This document shows positions 34,946-40,095 of a stretch of 40,095 bases of DNA, piece after piece. The stretch is from Bacteroidales bacterium (GTDB lineage: Bacteria; Bacteroidota; Bacteroidia; Bacteroidales; UBA7960): contig SKVR01000145.1 of NCBI GenBank assembly GCA_007129355.1, positions 1-40,095 on the forward strand. The letters are read 5' to 3'. The notes under the pieces are model-generated. The model saw nothing but the letters and a program-made list of their open reading frames with translations, ran no database searches and had not been told where the DNA came from. How positions within the stretch are numbered: position 1 is the first letter of the stretch; each line of letters opens with the position of its first letter. The position numbers and the translations under genes were made by a program.

Positions 34946-37429
34946 TCAAAGCTGATTTTTATACTTGTAGTGGCCCAAAACACACCTGATCTCCTGGTAC
35001 GAGTAATCATTTCCCAGGGCTTGCCGTGCAACGCTTAAGCTGTGATCTTCCGATTTTGAAAAATAGTCCAAAAGGGGTTGTATCTTTTCGGGGGCTACAA
35101 TATCCTCCACAGAGATCTCGCCTTTAGCAATATAATTGGCGAGATGTCCTTCAATGGTGCTTGTGGCCAGTTCTCTTTCTTTTGCAATCTCCACAACGGT
35201 TTTACCTTGCTTGTAAAGCTCAAGGCTGAGTTCGGCCGAAGGTCTTTTTTTCTCTTTAGGCTTTTTTTCGGGCTTACCGGTATCGGGTGCATCATATTGG
35301 GGCTGCAAATCATTGTTGGCGCAGTATTCCTGTACGATGGAAATGATATCGGGTCCGAACTGCTCTGTCTTTTTCTTTCCCATGCCATAAATGGCTTTCA
35401 GTGCTTTGATAGATGCAGGCAACTCATTGGTGATGGAGATCATAGATTTGCGGGGCAGGATCATAAAAATGGGAATGCCCAGCTCAACGGCTGCCTTGTT
35501 GCGCCAGCTGCGCAGCTGTTCAAGCAACTGCGGATGGTTGGAAACCTCTGAATCTGCAGGAAATTTTCCGGGTTTTGGCTCCCGGCTGCGGGTCTTTTCA
35601 ATGGATGCTTTGGCCCTTACTTCCAGGTAGTTTGCGGTATGAAAGCCATCGGTGCAGGCATTAAGGCAGGCCAGTTTCAGCTCTGCTTCATGAAAAAGGC
35701 GATCATAAGCTTCGGTAAGAGATTTCTTAACCTGTTTGTTGTCGCTGTCAATCCCCATATTTTCAAGTATGTTTATCACTTCCTTTTCGAGAAGGGGGAT
35801 GAAATAGCTGCAAGCCTTTTTAATGCGATCCTGCAAAGCCATATTTTTTTCAATCTGCCCGTAATTTTTTACATGTTTGCTTATCTCCATCATGAACTTT
35901 GAACCCACACCTGACAGATCTTCCAGTTTCTTACTGAGAGGTTTCAGAGTATAGGCGATTCCTTCATCAATTGAGCTGATGTTTTCGCTCACCAGCTTTT
36001 TTAAATAGTTCAGTCGACGCTGAACGGGACCGAGGTCAAAAAGTTCGTCGAGCAGTTCATGCTGAAACTGCAGGCGCGCATCGGAAAGTGCCTGTTCGTT
36101 GGGCTGGTTTTGTGCAATATTATCGGAAAAATCTTTTACACTCATATCGCTTTTTACGGCCTGTCCGGAAATTCGTGAACTCAACACCAGTCCTTCGAGC
36201 GTTTTACAGCGGCTTAGCGCAACATATACCTGTCCGTGGGCAAAGGCAGCATGGGCGTCAATGATGGCCTTCTCGAAAGTGAGTCCCTGGCTTTTATGGA
36301 TGGTAATGGCCCAAGCCAGCTTGAGGGGGTACTGCGTGAAGGTTCCTATTACATTCTCCTGGATTTCTTTGGTGTCGGCATTGAGTTTATACCGGCGGTT
36401 TTCCCACATGAGAGGAGTAACCGTGATCAATGAGTCATCGCCCGGGCATCGCACGTAAATCACGTCATCTTCCATGCTGTCAACCACTCCGATCTTACCG
36501 TTATAGAAAAGCTTTTCAGGAGACGGGTCATTTTTTACAAACATAACCTGGGCTCCGGTTTTCAGACTTAGTTTTTCTTCGGTGGGATAGGCCATCTCAG
36601 AAAAGTCACCATCGATGTTTGCTCTGAACCAGCGGGTTTCTGCACGGAGTGCCTGAAGGCGCGAGTGATTAATCTGGTTGGACTGCTGGTTATGGGTGGT
36701 AAGGGTAATATAACCTTCATCTTCGTCCGGAGTAAAGCCGGGGCGGTATTGTTTATTCAGCTTCTGCAGTGAAGCAGAATCGAGATTGTTGTTTCGTACC
36801 CGGTTCAGCAGGTTGATGAAATCCTTGTCGGTTTGCCGGTAGATCTGCTGCAACTCTATGCTGATATAACTGGTTTGCTGCAGGGCCCTGCTGCCAAAGA
36901 AAAAATAATTGTCGTAGTACCTTCCGAGCAGTTCATGATCTTCCTGCTTTACCACGGGAGCCAGTTGCTGAAGATCACCGATGAGCAACAGTTGTAATCC
37001 ACCAAAAGGTTTATACCGGTTGCGGTAGCGGCGCAACACCTGGTCAATGCCGTCCAGCAAATCGGCCCGCACCATGCTTATCTCATCGATGATCAGCAGG
37101 TCAAGACTACGGATGATATTGATCTTTTCTTTATTGAGTTTGTGGAACCGTTTATCTTCTGCCTGTCTGCGGATGTCAGAATCTTCAGGTAAAATGGGTC
37201 CGAAAGGGAGCTGGAAAAAGGAGTGGATAGTTACTCCACCTGCATTTATAGCCGCAACTCCTGTGGGTGCTACCACCACAGAACGTTTGAAAGAATTTGA
37301 TCTTATATATTGCAGAAAAGTGGTTTTACCTGTGCCCGCCCGGCCGGTAAGAAAAAGGTTGATTCCGGTTTGCTCAATAAAATCATGGGCCAGTTTTAAT
37401 TGAGAATTGTTGTTGAAATTCATTGCCAT
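34946..37429 (-). CDS. PIF1-like SF1 helicase with C-terminal HRDC and RecQ-type HTH (HTH_40-like) domains
   Basis: 827 aa; NLFLTGRAGTGKTTFLQYI (Walker A), LLIIDEISMVRADLLD (Walker B), LAWAITIHKSQGLTFEKAIID, VYVALSRCKTLEGLVL; then LRSWRNKAAVELGIPIFMILP (HRDC) and SAELSLELYKQGKTVVEIAKERELATSTIEGHLANYI (HTH). Confidence 0.9.
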   Translation of the reverse strand: MAMNFNNNSQLKLAHDFIEQTGINLFLTGRAGTGKTTFLQYIRSNSFKRSVVVAPTGVAAINAGGVTIHSFFQLPFGPILPEDSDIRRQAEDKRFHKLNKEKINIIRSLDLLIIDEISMVRADLLDGIDQVLRRYRNRYKPFGGLQLLLIGDLQQLAPVVKQEDHELLGRYYDNYFFFGSRALQQTSYISIELQQIYRQTDKDFINLLNRVRNNNLDSASLQKLNKQYRPGFTPDEDEGYITLTTHNQQSNQINHSRLQALRAETRWFRANIDGDFSEMAYPTEEKLSLKTGAQVMFVKNDPSPEKLFYNGKIGVVDSMEDDVIYVRCPGDDSLITVTPLMWENRRYKLNADTKEIQENVIGTFTQYPLKLAWAITIHKSQGLTFEKAIIDAHAAFAHGQVYVALSRCKTLEGLVLSSRISGQAVKSDMSVKDFSDNIAQNQPNEQALSDARLQFQHELLDELFDLGPVQRRLNYLKKLVSENISSIDEGIAYTLKPLSKKLEDLSGVGSKFMMEISKHVKNYGQIEKNMALQDRIKKACSYFIPLLEKEVINILENMGIDSDNKQVKKSLTEAYDRLFHEAELKLACLNACTDGFHTANYLEVRAKASIEKTRSREPKPGKFPADSEVSNHPQLLEQLRSWRNKAAVELGIPIFMILPRKSMISITNELPASIKALKAIYGMGKKKTEQFGPDIISIVQEYCANNDLQPQYDAPDTGKPEKKPKEKKRPSAELSLELYKQGKTVVEIAKERELATSTIEGHLANYIAKGEISVEDIVAPEKIQPLLDYFSKSEDHSLSVARQALGNDYSYQEIRCVLGHYKYKNQL

Positions 37430-37562
37430 CGATGATAAGTTTCAATTTGTCTTTTAAATATAAGAAAAAAATGGCAATTATCAACCGGAAATATCAGACT
37501 TATTTTCCCTTTGACAGGTATTACAGTGAGTTAACCGAACTGCTCATTAACCAGTGCTACCG

Positions 37563-37585
37563 GTGCCTGAGCCTGTCGAAGGCAC
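37563..37585. repeat. REP-like hairpin GTGCCT-GAGCCTGTCGA-AGGCAC
   Basis: 6-bp perfect stem, loop identical to copies at 8531-8541 and (reverse complement) 4828-4838. Confidence 0.8.
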
Positions 37586-37604
37586 TCTTATCATTGACCC
37601 ATTC

Positions 37605-38258
37605 TTAACAACCCCCTCCAACTGCCGTTGTTTGCTGCTGGTTTAATGCAGGAATAATTCCCGCAGGTTGTTCGCGTCTTCTTTCAGGTTGCCCGGTAGG
37701 TGAAGCCTGCATATATCTGCGATAATCGAATCTTGCTTTTTCGTCCTTAAAGGCTGCAAAGGCCGGCTTAAAGTTCTCAATGGCGTACTCCACGGCAGTG
37801 TCGTAATTTCCTCCTATTACCCTGATATCCGTTTTCAATCCCTTTGTAAGTAACAGCATACGTGCGGTTTGTGCCCGGGCCTCAGCGCCGGCATATAAAA
37901 CAGGAGTTTTTTCGCCTGACCTTCTGATGGTTCTGATGTTTCTGCTATCCAGAAGCTCATCGAATGGTATGTTGACAGCCCCCGGAATATGGCCGGCTTC
38001 AAATTCTGCTTCGGTGCGCAGGTCAATCAGCAGGTATTTATCTGTTTGCCCCGATATGGCCGCATGCAGTTCATGGTAGTTGAACATGTATTCAGTGGCA
38101 TCCAGCATTTTTACTACTTCCTGGTTCGATCTGCCATAGTTGTTGGTGGTAAACAGGTTAATCACCACAATGATGGCCACGAAGCTGAAAAACAGGATAC
38201 TGATGTTGTTGAGATTTTGATTCTTATGCATAGCTTTATTTTTTTCAGTGATTAACAT
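37605..38258 (-). CDS. Membrane-anchored rhodanese-like protein lacking the catalytic Cys, ending -GGGC
   Basis: 217 aa (alternative start M10); N-terminal TM, LLIDLRTEAEFEAGHIPGAVNIPFDEL, active-site loop VLYAGAEARAQTA, C-terminus TTAVGGGC*; the only Cys is the last residue. Confidence 0.88.
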   Translation of the reverse strand: MLITEKNKAMHKNQNLNNISILFFSFVAIIVVINLFTTNNYGRSNQEVVKMLDATEYMFNYHELHAAISGQTDKYLLIDLRTEAEFEAGHIPGAVNIPFDELLDSRNIRTIRRSGEKTPVLYAGAEARAQTARMLLLTKGLKTDIRVIGGNYDTAVEYAIENFKPAFAAFKDEKARFDYRRYMQASPTGQPERRREQPAGIIPALNQQQTTAVGGGC

Positions 38259-39481
38259 CCTCCTCTTCCGCCGGGAGTTTCCAGTTCAATGATGGTACGG
38301 ATGGGCACCGGAGCAGGGGGTTCGGTGGGAATGGCTTCGCCCTCCAGGAACAATTGCCGGGCTTTGGTCATAAACCTCACGGCAAATTCTTCATCCAGAT
38401 TCAGCGGGTCGTCAGGACTGTCATTTCCATTGAACAGGGTATCAAACATTCCGTTAAGGCCACCTTCCAGCACGTAAATATTTCCGAAATCTGCCCTTGC
38501 GGCCACCGCCCAGGCCAGTTCGGCAGCGCTTTCACCAAAACCGTAAAATACTCTCTTGCTGTTGTGCGGAGGGTTGCGGAAAAAGTCTCTGTATCTTCTT
38601 CCCAGTATTTCCTCTTTGGTTACATTGATGGCCCCGGGAAGTGAAAATTTTTCAAACTCTTCGGGGTCTCTCACATCAATAAGTATAAAGCCTCTGTCCT
38701 CATGGATGATCTTGTAGGCTGCCTCTTCTGCATCCACAAAGCGTTTGGTATCCTGCAGCATGGCATGTAGCTGAGTTGCTCCGGTTTCGCGGGCATTGCT
38801 TCTTCTTTGTTCGGGAAGGAATAAAAATGCAAAAATGGCAATGATCAGCAGCATACCGGGCATCATATAGGATGGACGTTGTTCAATCACCTGCGGGGGT
38901 GTTTCGTTTACATTGTCTTCAATTTTTTGTGTAACGGCAAAGGCGATTACTGCCACCATTACCAGGATGAATGCAAACCATGCCCTTGACATGCCCAGGG
39001 TTTCATAGATAAACGGATTTCCCTGGAAATTAGCCATAAACAGCGGTTCCCATGCGCTGAAAAAATGAGCGAAAATGAAGATACCGATCACTGCACCCAG
39101 CAGAAACAGCATGGCGTCAATTTTTCCTACAGTGGCCGCTACAATGCTGGTGCCAGGACAATAGCCCCCCAGGATAAAGCCAAAGCCCATGATGCCACCT
39201 CCCAGGATGGCCGACCATACATAGAGCGGGTTGATGTAAACCAGGCTCATGTCGATCCATCCCATGAAGCTCAGAAACAATAGTCCCATCATGGCCGTAA
39301 TGGCCGCTGTAAAAAATACGCGCAGCACCACAAAGTCGTAACCGTAAAATACACCTGCCAGCTTACGCGATGAAGAAAAACCGGCCTGTTCAAGCACATA
39401 GCCGAAGCCAATGCCCAGTACCAGGGCAAAGAACAGACTCAATTGGGGGTTTACTAACCCCTCGGGGATAAAAGGTGCCAT
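38252..39481 (-). CDS. YeeE/YedE family membrane protein fused to a Cys-less rhodanese-like domain, ending -GGRGGC
   Basis: 409 aa; YeeE motif GGYCPGTSIVAA, GFILIDVRDPEEFEKFSLPGAINV, active-site loop VFYGFGESAAELA, C-terminus ETPGGRGGC*. Confidence 0.9.
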   Translation of the reverse strand: MAPFIPEGLVNPQLSLFFALVLGIGFGYVLEQAGFSSSRKLAGVFYGYDFVVLRVFFTAAITAMMGLLFLSFMGWIDMSLVYINPLYVWSAILGGGIMGFGFILGGYCPGTSIVAATVGKIDAMLFLLGAVIGIFIFAHFFSAWEPLFMANFQGNPFIYETLGMSRAWFAFILVMVAVIAFAVTQKIEDNVNETPPQVIEQRPSYMMPGMLLIIAIFAFLFLPEQRRSNARETGATQLHAMLQDTKRFVDAEEAAYKIIHEDRGFILIDVRDPEEFEKFSLPGAINVTKEEILGRRYRDFFRNPPHNSKRVFYGFGESAAELAWAVAARADFGNIYVLEGGLNGMFDTLFNGNDSPDDPLNLDEEFAVRFMTKARQLFLEGEAIPTEPPAPVPIRTIIELETPGGRGGC

Positions 39482-39483
39482 AT

Positions 39484-39537
39484 GTTGTTAATTGTTAATT
39501 GTTTAAATAAAAACTAATCCCTATTCACTAATCACTA
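39484..39537. repeat. Short heptamer repeats (TTGTTAA-type then ACTAATC-type)
   Basis: gttaattgttaattgttt and actaatccctattcactaatcactaatc, 7-nt period. Confidence 0.65.
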
Positions 39538-39549
39538 ATCAGCCTTCCC

Positions 39550-40068
39550 TCATATCCAAAGTCTCCTGAAAAAGTAAGCGATCATATAGCCTGATCCGAA
39601 GATCATCATCATGGTGAGGATGCCGCCGGTAGAAAGAACCGCCATTCCACTCAGCGCCGCACCACTGGTGCAGCCCCTGCCGAACTGGGCACCCAGCCCG
39701 AATAATAATCCGCCCGCCAGGGCAAAGGCGGCACGGGTTGGCACATTGATGCGCGGACCACGCTCCATCTTGAATCCCAGCCGGTTGGATGATGCTCCAC
39801 TGATAAATCCGCCTATGATTACACCAATGGCCAGGTAAACCAGCCACGAACGGATGGGACTTTCACCGGTTGCAAGATATACATCATAGTATGGCGACTT
39901 CTCAGCGTAATCGGGCGCTACATTAATCACCGTTGCCACCATGGCATCTCTGGCTGCCCCGCTGGCGCCCAGCCCGCGGCCCACTATTACAAAGGATGCC
40001 AGCAACACCAGCCCCAGCAGAAAACCTGCCAGGTATGGGTTCATGAAGGGTTTGGGTTGATTTTGCAT
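39550..40068 (-). CDS. YeeE/YedE family half-transporter
   Basis: 172 aa; GLGAQFGRGCTSGAALSGMAVLSTGG Cys motif, four or five TM helices. Confidence 0.9.
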   Translation of the reverse strand: MQNQPKPFMNPYLAGFLLGLVLLASFVIVGRGLGASGAARDAMVATVINVAPDYAEKSPYYDVYLATGESPIRSWLVYLAIGVIIGGFISGASSNRLGFKMERGPRINVPTRAAFALAGGLLFGLGAQFGRGCTSGAALSGMAVLSTGGILTMMMIFGSGYMIAYFFRRLWI

Positions 40069-40074
40069 ATGTTT

Positions 40075-40095
40075 GGGTTATTAGGTTATTGGTTA
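40075..40095. repeat. Start of a further octamer array (GGGTTATT/AGGTTATT/GGTTA), cut by window edge
   Basis: 8-nt period directly upstream of the minus-strand CDS at 40068. Confidence 0.6.

Noticed and set aside
34941-34946. Convergent aminotransferase and helicase genes with a 4-nt gap as a special antisense arrangement
   Set aside because: Compact convergent ends are common; no hairpin or shared motif seen there.

Overview
This is a Bacteroidota chromosomal window, probably Bacteroidales/Marinilabiliales-like, judged from protein families, TAnnTTTG-type -7 promoter boxes and a T9SS sorting domain. It is gene-dense and mostly core metabolism. Contents in order: tmRNA (ssrA, minus strand, running off the left edge); pdxA; a murF-alr fusion; ridA; an S46 dipeptidyl-peptidase with DPP11-type residues; a polysaccharide-deacetylase-like protein; an ACT-domain protein divergent from lysC-lysA; surE; DUF502; a Zn-peptidase; a methyltransferase; a glycosyltransferase; a minus-strand maf/ubiA/KdsC-like/DUF2520/ccmF cluster; DUF5723 with lipoprotein and envelope genes; an S8 protease with a T9SS C-terminal domain; an HsdR_N-like orphan divergent from amn-holA-EVE-cvpA-aminotransferase; a PIF1-HRDC-HTH helicase; and at the right edge a three-gene YeeE/YedE-rhodanese cluster. 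The best candidate for something undescribed is that right-edge cluster. It is a split YeeE/YedE transporter in which two rhodanese-like domains have both lost the catalytic Cys, while both proteins end in a Gly-rich tail with Cys as the last residue (-GGRGGC and -GGGC). Other unexplained structure: in-phase bipartite octamer arrays between divergent -7 boxes at two loci, a hairpin family with an invariant 11-nt loop and covarying stems, a 16-bp perfect inverted repeat containing a promoter -7 box, and a near-palindrome just upstream of the ccmF promoter. No CRISPR array, tRNA, rRNA, transposase or prophage was recognised. All family calls are by eye; no searches were run.
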